This document shows, piece by piece, positions 53,060-61,682 of a stretch of 64,000 nt of DNA. This DNA is from an uncultured Jannaschia sp. Its GTDB lineage: Bacteria > Pseudomonadota > Alphaproteobacteria > Rhodobacterales > Rhodobacteraceae. The stretch is taken from contig CANLTZ010000004.1 in assembly GCA_947494145.1 (NCBI GenBank), forward strand, positions 186,001 to 250,000. The letters are read 5' to 3'. The translations under genes were made by a program, and so were the position numbers. A model generated the notes under the pieces. That model was not told the DNA's origin. It ran no database searches and saw nothing but the letters and a program-made list of their open reading frames with translations. Each line of letters opens with the position of its first letter. Positions within the stretch are counted from its first letter, which is position 1.

Positions 53060-54033
53060 GCGTGCCTCCCATCGATGCGAAGGCGCGGATCGACCCAGAC
53101 GTAAAGCACATCCACGATCAGGTTGATCAGCACGAACATCACCGAAATCAGCATGAGATACGCGGCCATCACGGGGATATCGACGAACTGCACCGCGTTG
53201 ATGAACAGCAGGCCCACACCGGGCCATTGGAAGACCGTTTCCGTGATGATGGCGAAGGCAATGATGGCGCCAAGCTGCAAGCCCGTCACCGTGATCACGG
53301 GGATCATGGTGTTTTTCAGCGCATGGCGGAAATTCACCGCCCGCGCTGATAGGCCCCGCGCGCGTGCGAAGCGCACGTAATCCTGGCGCAGTACCTCTAA
53401 CATCTCGGATCGGACCAGCCGCATGATCAGCGTCATTTGGAACAGGCCGAGCGTGATCGACGGCAGGATCAGCGACTTTAATCCGCTTGCCGTTAGGAAC
53501 CCGGTGGTCCACCAGCCCAAATCCACTACTTCGCCCCGCCCGAAGGTGGGCAGCCACTGAAGCTGCACCCCAAAGACATAGATCAGCAAGATGCCGATCA
53601 GGAAGGTCGGCAGGCTGACCCCGATCAGCGAGGCTGACATGATGATGTTCGCGGCCCAACCGTCGCGGCGCAGGGCCGTGAAGACGCCCAGCGCAATTCC
53701 CAGCGTCAGCGCCAGAAAGCCCGACACGAAGGCCAATTCCAACGTGGCGGGCGCCCTTTCCAGAATGATGTCCGCCACGGGGCGCGATTGGCGGTAGCTG
53801 ATGCCGAAATCGCCTTGCAGGGCGCGCCCCAGGAAACTGGCATATTGCACGATGAACGGGTCGTTGAGGCCAAGTGCCTCGCGCAGACGTTCCACATCCT
53901 GCACGGTGCGTTCCTGGCCCAGAAGTTGCTCGATCGGGTCGCCCACGAAGCGAAACATGGAAAACGCGACCAGCCCCACCGCCAGCAGGACGATGACCGA
54001 TTGGAAGGCGCGGCGGATGATATAGGCAAGCAT
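53056..54033 (-). CDS. dppB: Peptide-type ABC importer permease (DppB)
   Basis: Inner-membrane permease, 325 residues. It starts MLAYIIRRAFQSVIVLLAVG, typical of DppB. RTVQDVERLREALGLNDPFIVQY and GDFGISYRQSRPVADII follow, and the EAA loop FARARGLSARAVNFRHALKNTMIPVITVTG is intact. Its stop overlaps the GFA gene. It is separated from dppA by 105 bases containing hairpins. Confidence 0.95.
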   Translation of the reverse strand: MLAYIIRRAFQSVIVLLAVGLVAFSMFRFVGDPIEQLLGQERTVQDVERLREALGLNDPFIVQYASFLGRALQGDFGISYRQSRPVADIILERAPATLELAFVSGFLALTLGIALGVFTALRRDGWAANIIMSASLIGVSLPTFLIGILLIYVFGVQLQWLPTFGRGEVVDLGWWTTGFLTASGLKSLILPSITLGLFQMTLIMRLVRSEMLEVLRQDYVRFARARGLSARAVNFRHALKNTMIPVITVTGLQLGAIIAFAIITETVFQWPGVGLLFINAVQFVDIPVMAAYLMLISVMFVLINLIVDVLYVWVDPRLRIDGRHA

Positions 54034-54052
54034 TCAGGGGGTTTCCCTTTTG

Positions 54053-54119
54053 GCAGGGGCCGGGTCAAGCCGCCCCCTGCGTCAGGGCCCAGGCGCGCCG
54101 CGAAAACGAACCGCGCGCC
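54053..54119 (-). promoter_or_regulatory. Intercistronic hairpins after dppA
   Basis: GCAGGGG (54053-54059) pairs with CCCCTGC (54074-54080), and GGCGCGC (54092-54098) with GCGCGCC (54113-54119), in the gap between the binding-protein gene and dppB. A probable attenuator/stabiliser, like those after dctP, proX, xylF and the sugar-binding gene. Confidence 0.5.
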
Positions 54120-54138
54120 CAAGCCTTGGCCAAATCGC

Positions 54139-55692
54139 CTAGCCGTTCACCGAAATCCAGCGCAGTTGCAGGAAGTTGTCGGGTCGCTGCACGAGATCCA
54201 CACCATCCTTCACGCCCCAGACCAAAGGCTGCACGTAAAGCGGCACATAGGCCGCGTCGTCGACCAGGATGTTGGCCACTTCGTCCAGCATAGCCTGGCG
54301 TGCGGTGTCGTCGATTTCCGACTGGATCGCGGGCAGAAGTTCATCGATGCGTGCGTTGGAATAGCCGCCGAAGTTCCAGGACCCCAGGCGCTTTTCTTCG
54401 TTCGGCGTCGATAAAAGGAAGCGGATGGGGTGTTCCGCATCGAACGTGCCGGGCGACCAGCCCAGCAGATAGACATCGTGTTCATCGGCGCGCAAAGTGG
54501 GCCAGTAATTGGCCACCGGCATGGTTTCGAACCGCGGGTCCAACCCCACCTGCGCCAGCATCGAGTTGATGGCCGTGCAGACCGCCTCATCGTTCAGGTA
54601 GCGGTCGTTGGGGCAACGGAAGCTGAACGGGAAGCCATCGGCATAGCCCGCCTCGGCCAGCAATTCGCGTGCGCGGTCGGGGTTGTAGTCGTAGCCCGTC
54701 AGCCCCTCAGTATACCCGCGCATGGCCGGGCTCACCAATTGCGCCACCGGCTCGGCCGAGCCGCGCATCACTGTCTGCAAAATGGCGGGCACGTTGACCG
54801 CATGGGCCACCGCTTGGCGGACCCGCGCGTCTTGGAACGGATTGCCATCGCCCTCGCCGCCATAAAGCGTGTCGCGGTCATGGGGGAAGCCCAGCATGAT
54901 CACCCGCGCCTCGATACCCCGGATGACGCTGACACCATCGGCTTGATCCACGCGGCCCGCATCTTGGACCGGCACCGGCTCGATCAGGTCCAACTCCCCC
55001 GACAAAAGGGCGGCAACCGCCGTGGCGGAGTTCTGGACGGGTGTGAAAACGGCTGTTTCCACATTGCCCCGGTCGTCGCCCCACCAGCCATCATAGGCTT
55101 CCAACACCGTGCGCAGACCAGGCTGCCGCTCCGTCACGCGGTAAGGGCCCGTGCCGTTGGCGTTTAGCGTGGCGAAATTGCCCTGCTCGATATTGGGCCG
55201 TTCCGCGTCGTTGGCGGCGGCCCAGCCGCTATCCATCATCATCCAGTTGGCGATGCTGTCCACGAAGATGGGGTTGGGCGCGGTGGTATAGATCTCCACC
55301 GTGAAGTCATCGGGCGCTTCCACCCGCGACACCGGCGCGAACCAGCTCGACGTGTCGGATTCCTCACTTGATGCGCGCTCATAGCTGAAGACGACGTCTT
55401 CCGACGTAAAGGCCTCCCCGCCATGGAAGGTCACGCCCTCGCGCAGCGTAAAGCGCCAGCCTTCGCCATCGCCGATTGGCTCCCATGATGTGGCCAGCGC
55501 TGGCTCGATAGCCATGTCGCGGCCGCGCCGGACGAGGCCTTCATAGACATTGCCCAGCAGGCTGAAGACCGGCGCTGAATTCCCAGCATTCGGGTCCAGC
55601 GTGTTCGGGTCGGTGGTCGAGGCGAAGCGCAACTCCGCCGCACCCGCAGGCAAGGCCGCGGCCAGAATGGCAGCAGTCAGAACGGTTCTCAT
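54139..55692 (-). CDS. dppA: Peptide/nickel-type (family 5) ABC substrate-binding protein
   Basis: Periplasmic binding protein, 517 residues. The signal peptide MRTVLTAAILAAALPAGAAE is clear. Family 5 motifs are TLDPNAGNSAPVFSLLGNVYEGLV, GVTFHGGEAFTSEDVVFSYERA, NGTGPYRVTERQPGLRTVLEA and DVRQAVAHAVN-type text near residue 285. It starts the leftward dpp operon behind AGGGGG. Its paralogue at 57513-59093 shares the unusual CPNDRY-NDEA-C segment. The ligand may be a dipeptide or another small compound. Confidence 0.94.
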   Translation of the reverse strand: MRTVLTAAILAAALPAGAAELRFASTTDPNTLDPNAGNSAPVFSLLGNVYEGLVRRGRDMAIEPALATSWEPIGDGEGWRFTLREGVTFHGGEAFTSEDVVFSYERASSEESDTSSWFAPVSRVEAPDDFTVEIYTTAPNPIFVDSIANWMMMDSGWAAANDAERPNIEQGNFATLNANGTGPYRVTERQPGLRTVLEAYDGWWGDDRGNVETAVFTPVQNSATAVAALLSGELDLIEPVPVQDAGRVDQADGVSVIRGIEARVIMLGFPHDRDTLYGGEGDGNPFQDARVRQAVAHAVNVPAILQTVMRGSAEPVAQLVSPAMRGYTEGLTGYDYNPDRARELLAEAGYADGFPFSFRCPNDRYLNDEAVCTAINSMLAQVGLDPRFETMPVANYWPTLRADEHDVYLLGWSPGTFDAEHPIRFLLSTPNEEKRLGSWNFGGYSNARIDELLPAIQSEIDDTARQAMLDEVANILVDDAAYVPLYVQPLVWGVKDGVDLVQRPDNFLQLRWISVNG

Positions 55693-55729
55693 CTGTGATT
55701 TCCCCCTGAAGATCGACGTCGGTTCAGCA

Positions 55730-55756
55730 TCCGACCTACATTTGATCTAGGTCGGA
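55730..55756. promoter_or_regulatory. Perfect 9-bp inverted repeat upstream of dppA, candidate operator
   Basis: TCCGACCTA (55730-55738) and TAGGTCGGA (55748-55756), nine-base spacer, 38 to 64 bases upstream of the dppA start. The spacing between arm centres is near two helical turns, suiting a dimeric regulator. No regulator gene lies next to it. Confidence 0.6.
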
Positions 55757-56007
55757 CGTTTCGCCCAACGTCAATCCATGTCTTTCACGTCTCGCTTCGC
55801 GGTGGGCTGACAGCAGGAGAAACCGGGGCTGGTCAATCGGCGCTGTAATGCTTGGCCAAGTCAGCTTGGTTGCTTGACCGAGAGTGATGGGCGGTCGGAG
55901 GGGTAGTGTCGGTAATGTGGGCAAAACTGCCGCGACCACCTAAAGCGCGAATGGCGGCTTTCAGATCGTCAAACAAGGCTGATCGCTTTTGATGTTTTAG
56001 TCACGGC
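55757..56007. other. Intergenic region without recognised gene
   Basis: About 250 bases between the dppA control region and the DUF421 gene. I see no convincing open frame with a ribosome site, no tRNA and no strong hairpin. Composition is less GC-rich than the surroundings, as in the following two genes. Confidence 0.5.
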
Positions 56008-56526
56008 TCAGCTGTTGACCCTGACCCCGTCGAGTAGGACATCGTCCAAGGTCTTGCCGTGCAGCACGGAAATGTCTCCGGTGGTTTCGAGCACTACGGC
56101 ACGTACCTCATTGAGATGCAGAACATTTGCTTCGCGCAATTTAGCGATGACGTCGCTGCGGGTAGTCCGGGTGCGTGCGAGTTCGGTTTTCTGAAACTCA
56201 CCGTCGCGCATCAACAAAGTTGGCGTGTTGTCAATTGCCCCCTCGAAGTCGTCGCTATGAGTACGGGCACGAGACACGGCATACTGGATGCCAAGAAGGG
56301 CTGCGATAGCGACGAGAGCTTGTAGGAGTGCGCTCCAATCCGTGGCTTGCACGCATCCTGCAAGAACCGAACCGATGGCAATCGTGGTGACGAAATCGAA
56401 TGAAGTCATCTTGGAAAATGCACGAAGCCCGATAACACGCACGCAGATCACCACCCATGAAAGGCCAATGGCGGCAAGCAAAGCGCCGCGCAGAAGCGCG
56501 TCGAGAATGGAGATATCGGTGAACAT
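56008..56526 (-). CDS. DUF421/YetF-like membrane protein
   Basis: A 172-residue protein with three N-terminal hydrophobic segments (about 10-30, 40-60, 65-82) and a soluble C-terminal YetF-like domain. The motif RVIGLRAFSKMTSFDFVTTIAIGSVLAG is diagnostic of DUF421, and the end IDNTPTLLMRDGEFQ to VLHLNEVRAVVLETTGDISVL matches the soluble part. Function unknown. It overlaps the DUF998 gene by one base. Codon use looks less GC-rich than in neighbours. Confidence 0.87.
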   Translation of the reverse strand: MFTDISILDALLRGALLAAIGLSWVVICVRVIGLRAFSKMTSFDFVTTIAIGSVLAGCVQATDWSALLQALVAIAALLGIQYAVSRARTHSDDFEGAIDNTPTLLMRDGEFQKTELARTRTTRSDVIAKLREANVLHLNEVRAVVLETTGDISVLHGKTLDDVLLDGVRVNS

Positions 56527-57182
56527 CAGTCGGCATTCCTTTGTCGGGCGCGCTGGTGAAAAAGATGCGCGAGGGTCAAGACAAACACGAACGACACTGC
56601 CCCGAGGTAGCGCTCGTAAATGCCGTCAACATCCGTGGGCAAGAAGAAGAAAACGGGTGCTGAAGCGACCCAGACGATGCCTGTGGCGATCAGGATCGTA
56701 CGGTAGCGAGGACTGGCCCGTGCGGCGCCGCGCGCCAAGGCGAAGCAGGCGACGGTCATCGTGACGCCCAGGGCATAGACCAAGTAGATGTGTATCACCC
56801 AGCCTTCATTGTCGTTGTCGCCGTATTCGTTGCGCGCTCCAATGAGGAATACGAGAAGGCCAAAAACAATGAGCGCGATGATCCCGACGCTCCAGTCCCA
56901 CGCGCCAAGGTGCACGTGAGCGGCCAGCACAGCGAGGCCGATCAATGCGGCGGAAAAGCTGTACAATCCGATGTCGACGATGAACTCGTAGCGCCCCGCC
57001 CCGAGATCGCTGATGGTATCGGCGATCCAGTCATGGTTTGGGACGACGAAATCGGCAATCAGAATAGAGGTGGCGAGCACGAGGCAACCGAGCGCCGCAA
57101 GTAGACTGAGAGCACGCAGAAGGAGCGGTTGTTCGTTCACTTCGGCGGGCATTTGGAGATCGGTCTTGTTGGTCGGGGGCAT
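56526..57182 (-). CDS. DUF998-family membrane protein
   Basis: A 218-residue inner-membrane protein with about six hydrophobic segments. ADFVVPNHDWIADTISDLGAGRYEFIVDIGLYSFSAAL shows the DUF998 pattern (a His-Asp-x-IS-x-LG motif after helix 1). No function is known. The start MPPTNKTDLQMPAEV follows AGGAG; the ATG ten residues on is an alternative. It forms a two-gene unit with DUF421. Confidence 0.82.
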   Translation of the reverse strand: MPPTNKTDLQMPAEVNEQPLLLRALSLLAALGCLVLATSILIADFVVPNHDWIADTISDLGAGRYEFIVDIGLYSFSAALIGLAVLAAHVHLGAWDWSVGIIALIVFGLLVFLIGARNEYGDNDNEGWVIHIYLVYALGVTMTVACFALARGAARASPRYRTILIATGIVWVASAPVFFFLPTDVDGIYERYLGAVSFVFVLTLAHLFHQRARQRNAD

Positions 57183-57468
57183 TGGAACTCCTTACTCTCC
57201 TGGATCAACGCGCAAAAAGACGGTCGGTTCAAAAATACTGAACCCACTGCCTCCACTTTCTCCGAAAGTTCGACGGGTGCTCTTTAAAGACGGTCATTTC
57301 CGTCGCTTTTGGAGGGCTTGCGTCCTAGCAGGTCTTTTGGTCGCCAATCGAGAACAGACATTCGTGCATGGTGCATCATTGAGGAGGGATAGGCTCCGAA
57401 CCGTACCTTCGAAACATCACAGCCTCTCGAACGTCTGCCCGCCGCGATCATCAATAATAGTCCATAAG
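57183..57468. other. Intergenic region upstream of the DUF998/DUF421 unit
   Basis: About 286 bases, AT-richer than most of the window. It contains ACTTTC-TCC-GAAAGT (57256-57270), a perfect short inverted repeat 74 to 88 bases before the DUF998 start and so a possible operator. No gene is recognised. The right end abuts the terminator of the next binding-protein gene. Confidence 0.45.
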
Positions 57469-57492
57469 AAAAGGGGCCCGGAGGCCCCTTTT
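57469..57492 (-). terminator. Rho-independent terminator of the orphan binding-protein gene
   Basis: AAAAGGGGCC (57469-57478) and GGCCCCTTTT (57483-57492) form a perfect ten-pair stem with a four-base loop; the leftward transcript ends in CCCCTTTTCTT. It is 20 bases past the stop at 57513. Confidence 0.85.
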
Positions 57493-57512
57493 CACTTAGA
57501 TCGCGTTGGGGG

Positions 57513-59093
57513 TCAGCTGCGGTTCATTTCGAAGAACTTGAACTTCGGGTCGTCTTCCGGCGATACCTCAATGCCCACGGCTTCCGTCATCCCCCAGTTC
57601 AGCACCTGGTGGTGCAACGGCAGATATAGTGTCTCTTCCTGCACCACATCCCAAATGGCCTGTACGGTCGCATTGCGCGCGTCCAGGTCCGTTTCGGAGG
57701 CAAGGCTCTGAATCTGTGCATCCAAGTCCGCGTTCGAGTAACCCGTAGGGTTCCACGACCCGCGGTCATCGCCCTTGGTATGGACGAGGAAGTTGAAGAT
57801 GTATTCGCTGTCATAGGTCGGCACGCCCCAGCCCAGCAGATAGAAATCCGTGGTGGCGTTCTGGATCAGTGGGAAGTGGAGCGCCTTGGATTGCGCGTTC
57901 AGGTTCACCGTGATCCCGATCTGACCCATCATGCCTGCGACGGCCTGGCAAATGGCCTCATCGTTGACATAGCGGTCATTGGGGCAATCCAGTTGGATGG
58001 TGAAGCCATCGCCATAGCCCGCCTCGGCCATCAGGGCCTGCGCGGCCGCCAGGTCACCTTCCGGCACCGCATCCAGCGCCTCGGTCCAGCCGTTGACGAA
58101 GGGCGGCATAATCACACCCGCAGGTGCGGATTGCCCGCGCATGACCACCTGTTGGATCGCGTCGCGGTTGATGGCCATGTTCATGGCCTGCCGCACGCGC
58201 ACATCCGCGAACGGGTTGGCGCCGTCCACATTGTCACGCTCCAGATCGTCTGCGCCGACATTCATACCCAGGAAGATCGTGCGGTTCTGCGGCGCGTTCT
58301 TGACGACCAGCCCGTCGGTGCCGTCCACACGCTCAAGGTCTTGCACCGGCACGTCCTGGATGAAGTCCACTTCCCCCGACAACAGTGCCGCCACCCGGGT
58401 GGCCGCGTTCTGGATGGGGGTATATTCGACGCGCGTCACGTCCAGCGGGAATGTCCCGATGCCCCAGTAGTCGGGGTTGGCCTCCAACACGGTGCGCACA
58501 TCAGGTTCCCGCGACACCAACGTGTAGGGGCCCGTGCCGTTCACATTGGTGCTGGCGAAATTGGTCTCGCCGCTGGCAAAATCCTGGACGTCCACCACGT
58601 TGTTGGCCTCGGCCCAGCCCTTGTCCATGATGAACAGGTTGGTGAAGTTCGATGGCAAAATCGGGTTCGGCCCGTCGGTCACGAATTCCACGGTGTAGTC
58701 ATCCACCGCCCGGACCTCCGTGATGGAGGTCAGCAATTCCTTGAACTGCGAATTCTCCGATTTCGCGCGCTCGAAGCTGAAGACGACGTCTTCGGCGGTG
58801 AAGGCCGCCCCGTCATGGAAGGTCACGCCCTCGCGCAGATTGAAGACCCACACATTGGGGTCCCCTTCCTTGGGGGCCCAACCGGTCGCGAGGGCGGCCT
58901 GGAAGGCCCCCGTGGTGTCGCGGATGATCAGCGGCTCATACATCTGGTGGGCCAGAGTGGCGGTCGGCCCTTCGTTCTGGGCATGGGGGTCCAGGGTCAG
59001 GCTGTCCCCGGCGCGCGCCCATCGCAGCGTCTCGGCGCTGGCGGCGCCCGCCACAAGGGCGGCAATCGTCGCAATGGCAGTGGTGCGAAGCAT
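57513..59093 (-). CDS. Orphan peptide-type (family 5) ABC substrate-binding protein
   Basis: Periplasmic binding protein, 526 residues. The start MLRTTAIATIAALVAGAASA (ATG 59093) gives a clean signal peptide and follows GGGAGAG. Family 5 motifs are DSLTLDPHAQNEGPT, GVTFHDGAAFTAEDVVFSFERA, NGTGPYTLVSREPDVRTVLEA and the segment CPNDRYVNDEAIC shared with the dppA product. It ends at a strong terminator with no permease genes after it. It probably delivers a second ligand to the dpp permease or to one elsewhere. Confidence 0.92.
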   Translation of the reverse strand: MLRTTAIATIAALVAGAASAETLRWARAGDSLTLDPHAQNEGPTATLAHQMYEPLIIRDTTGAFQAALATGWAPKEGDPNVWVFNLREGVTFHDGAAFTAEDVVFSFERAKSENSQFKELLTSITEVRAVDDYTVEFVTDGPNPILPSNFTNLFIMDKGWAEANNVVDVQDFASGETNFASTNVNGTGPYTLVSREPDVRTVLEANPDYWGIGTFPLDVTRVEYTPIQNAATRVAALLSGEVDFIQDVPVQDLERVDGTDGLVVKNAPQNRTIFLGMNVGADDLERDNVDGANPFADVRVRQAMNMAINRDAIQQVVMRGQSAPAGVIMPPFVNGWTEALDAVPEGDLAAAQALMAEAGYGDGFTIQLDCPNDRYVNDEAICQAVAGMMGQIGITVNLNAQSKALHFPLIQNATTDFYLLGWGVPTYDSEYIFNFLVHTKGDDRGSWNPTGYSNADLDAQIQSLASETDLDARNATVQAIWDVVQEETLYLPLHHQVLNWGMTEAVGIEVSPEDDPKFKFFEMNRS

Positions 59094-59177
59094 TTCGTCT
59101 CTCCCGTTGGATGTGCCCCTTTGGCGGGGCTTCATGGCATCCAAGGGACCACCCTTTGCCCCCAACCGCAAGCGGGC

Positions 59178-59873
59178 TTAGCCGCGCATATGCGGCCCAT
59201 CTTTTCGCGCGTTGCCTGGATGAATGGCATCTGGCCCCCAAATGGCGACATAAGTGTCAATCACCATCCCCCGGCGCTGGAACAGAACGAACAGCCAGCC
59301 GACGAACACCCACCAAATCGTCAGGACCAACCACATCCAGACGGGTGCGTTGGCCTGCCAGAGCCCCGACAAGACCGCCAACATCGATAGCAAAAGGGCG
59401 GCGTAGCCACTCACCTTGTGCAGCGCTTCGAAGGCGAGCCGCCGGGGCGTCATGTCGTAATGGTCCCCCCTTCGCCCTTTGGGATCCGTTGGCCCCCCCT
59501 TGGAGCCTCGGAACACCCCCGACGCCGCCTGCACCAACCCCAGCCATAACACCGCCCAGCCCAGGCCGCGATGCACCCAGGACGTGGCCGTCAGCGATGG
59601 GCCCCGGTCAACTGCCGTCAGGATCAGACCCAGCCCCACCAACATCAGCCCCACCGCCCCGATCTGTGCCGCAAGATGGGTGCGCCACCAGGCACGACTG
59701 TCCACCACGTCGGGAAATGCTTGCCGCGGCAGCACCTTGAAGAACCGTGCCGCGATCACCCCCACCGGCACCAGCACCCCCCAGGCTGCCACCATCACCC
59801 GTCCGTGCCACGCCACGGCGCTCCCCACATCGTGGGGGCGGGACGGGTCTATGGCAGCAAACAGCCACTCCAT
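59178..59873 (-). CDS. Cytochrome b561-like membrane protein
   Basis: A 231-residue membrane protein with about five hydrophobic segments and paired His residues in helices (AWHGRVMVAAWGVL, WWRTHLAAQIG, WVHRGLGWAVLWLG, EALHKVSGYAALLL), the pattern of b561 diheme domains. It could reduce ferric iron or pass electrons through the membrane. It starts five bases after the stop of the MalG-type permease, so it is the last gene of the sugar importer operon, an unusual partner. Confidence 0.82.
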   Translation of the reverse strand: MEWLFAAIDPSRPHDVGSAVAWHGRVMVAAWGVLVPVGVIAARFFKVLPRQAFPDVVDSRAWWRTHLAAQIGAVGLMLVGLGLILTAVDRGPSLTATSWVHRGLGWAVLWLGLVQAASGVFRGSKGGPTDPKGRRGDHYDMTPRRLAFEALHKVSGYAALLLSMLAVLSGLWQANAPVWMWLVLTIWWVFVGWLFVLFQRRGMVIDTYVAIWGPDAIHPGNARKDGPHMRG

Positions 59874-59877
59874 CCCG

Positions 59878-60738
59878 TCATCCCTTCACCGCGCCGGCGG
59901 TCATGCCGGTGATGATCTGACGGCTGGCCACCAGCGTGAACAGAATGGGCGGCACCGCCAGCAGCGTGCCCGTGGCCATGATGACACCCCAGTCGATGTC
60001 ATATTCGGTCAGAGAGTTCACGATGGTCACCGGCACAGTGCGGCTGCCCCTGTCGGCCAGGGCGTTGGCCAGCAAAAACTCGTTCCAGGCAATGCGGAAG
60101 GTGAAGATCGCCGCCGCCGCCAGCCCGGGCTTGATCAGCGGCAGCACGACCAGGAAGAACGTGCGGAACGGGCCTGCCCCATCCATGCGGGCGGCTTCTT
60201 CTAGCTGGATGGGGACTTGGACAATGAAGCTCTGCAATATCCAGATCACGAAGGGCAGGTTCATCGCCACATAGATCAGGACGATGCCCGCAATGGTCCC
60301 GTCAATGCCGAACTGGAAGGTCCAGATGCCGAAGACCGGCACCAACAACACGGCAGGCGGCACCATCCGTACCATCAGCGTCGTCAAGCTGGTCACCTGC
60401 CGCCCCATGAAGCGGAACCGTACCAGCGCATAGGCCGCCATGCAGCCCAGGATCAGCGTGATCGCGGTGGACACGAGCGAGATGATCAACGAATTGCCCA
60501 AGGCCCGCCCAAAGGTGCGATCGCAGCGCCGCACATGCTCAGGCTCGTAGGGCAGCCAATGGCAAAGCGCGGTCTCATAATTCTGGATGGTTGGTGTGAA
60601 CAGCAACGTCGCCGTGGGCGAGGTAATGTCGACATTCAATTTCAGCGAGTTTGAGACCATCAAGACGATGGGCCCAAGCGCCATGAACATGAGCGCCACA
60701 AGAAGCGCATAGAAGGCTGGATTCGGTCGTGCGTTCAT
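59878..60738 (-). CDS. Sugar-type ABC permease (MalG family)
   Basis: Inner-membrane permease, 286 residues, six hydrophobic segments. It starts MNARPNPAFYALLVALMFMA, overlapping the previous permease gene (ATGA). The EAA loop is EEAARMDGAGPFRTFFLVVLPLIKPGLA, and the periplasmic loop near residue 50-75 carries two Cys (CHWLPYEPEHVRRCDR). Carbohydrate uptake ABC transporter family 1. The substrate is unclear, perhaps a sugar, polyol or glycoside. Confidence 0.93.
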   Translation of the reverse strand: MNARPNPAFYALLVALMFMALGPIVLMVSNSLKLNVDITSPTATLLFTPTIQNYETALCHWLPYEPEHVRRCDRTFGRALGNSLIISLVSTAITLILGCMAAYALVRFRFMGRQVTSLTTLMVRMVPPAVLLVPVFGIWTFQFGIDGTIAGIVLIYVAMNLPFVIWILQSFIVQVPIQLEEAARMDGAGPFRTFFLVVLPLIKPGLAAAAIFTFRIAWNEFLLANALADRGSRTVPVTIVNSLTEYDIDWGVIMATGTLLAVPPILFTLVASRQIITGMTAGAVKG

Positions 60739-61652
60739 CCGACTTCGACCTCCTTAGCGGCGGCCAGTCGGGCCGCCCGGGCCTCGGTCAACTTGGTGTA
60801 GGCAAACATCGCCAGCGTCAGGAACAGCAGCAGGATCAGCAGCAAGTTCGACATCGCCGCCGCATAGCCCAACTCCCGGAACTCAGACGCTGTCCGCGAT
60901 ATCCGCAAGGCCAGGATTTCGGTGCTCAAACCGGGTCCGCCATTGGTCATCACCAAGATGACCTCCAACACTTTGAAGGCGTCGATCAGGCGCAGCAAAG
61001 CCGTCACGATCAAGACTGGCAACATCAGGGGCAGCTTTATATGCCAGATCAACTGCCACCCCGTAGCCCCGTCGATCCGCGCAGCCTCCATGGCGGATCG
61101 TGGTAGCGACTGTAAAGCCGCCAGCGACAGGATGAAGATGAAGGGCGTCCATTGCCAGATATCGGCGATCACGATGGACGCAAACGCCCAGTTTCCATCC
61201 GACAACCACGGGGCCGAGGGCAGACCCAAATCGTTCAACACCTTGTTAAACGTCCCCACCGTCGGATGATACATGTAGCGCCAGACCAACCCCACCACGA
61301 TGGGTGCGATCATCATCGGCAGGATGAAAACCGTGCGCAGCAGCGTCATCCCGCGCAATTCCCGGTCCAGAAGCAGGGCAAGCCCCACACCCAACACCAT
61401 TTCGATGGATACGACCAAGACCGCGAACTTGATCGTCACCCAGAAGCTCTCGCGAAACGCCGCATCCGACAACAGGTTGGCGTAGTTACGTAGACCAACC
61501 CAATCCGCCTCCCCAATCCGCTGGCTCGGGTTCCAGTCCAGGAACGAGGCATAGATCATGTAGCCAATGGGATAGAGCAACGCGATCGCCATCACCGCCG
61601 CCGCCGGGGCAAGAAACAGGTAAGGCGTCAGTCGATTGGCATTGGCAAGCAT
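60735..61652 (-). CDS. Sugar-type ABC permease (MalF/UgpA family)
   Basis: Inner-membrane permease, 305 residues, six hydrophobic segments. It starts MLANANRLTPYLFLAPAAAV. Motifs are YMIYASFLDWNPSQRIGEADWVGLRNYANLL, and the EAA loop MEAARIDGATGWQLIWHIKLPLMLPVL. Its stop overlaps the MalG-type gene. It is separated from the binding-protein gene by 168 bases with a strong hairpin. Confidence 0.93.
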   Translation of the reverse strand: MLANANRLTPYLFLAPAAAVMAIALLYPIGYMIYASFLDWNPSQRIGEADWVGLRNYANLLSDAAFRESFWVTIKFAVLVVSIEMVLGVGLALLLDRELRGMTLLRTVFILPMMIAPIVVGLVWRYMYHPTVGTFNKVLNDLGLPSAPWLSDGNWAFASIVIADIWQWTPFIFILSLAALQSLPRSAMEAARIDGATGWQLIWHIKLPLMLPVLIVTALLRLIDAFKVLEVILVMTNGGPGLSTEILALRISRTASEFRELGYAAAMSNLLLILLLFLTLAMFAYTKLTEARAARLAAAKEVEVG

Positions 61653-61682
61653 TGCACATCCTCAGGGGCCGGGCGCCCCTCT

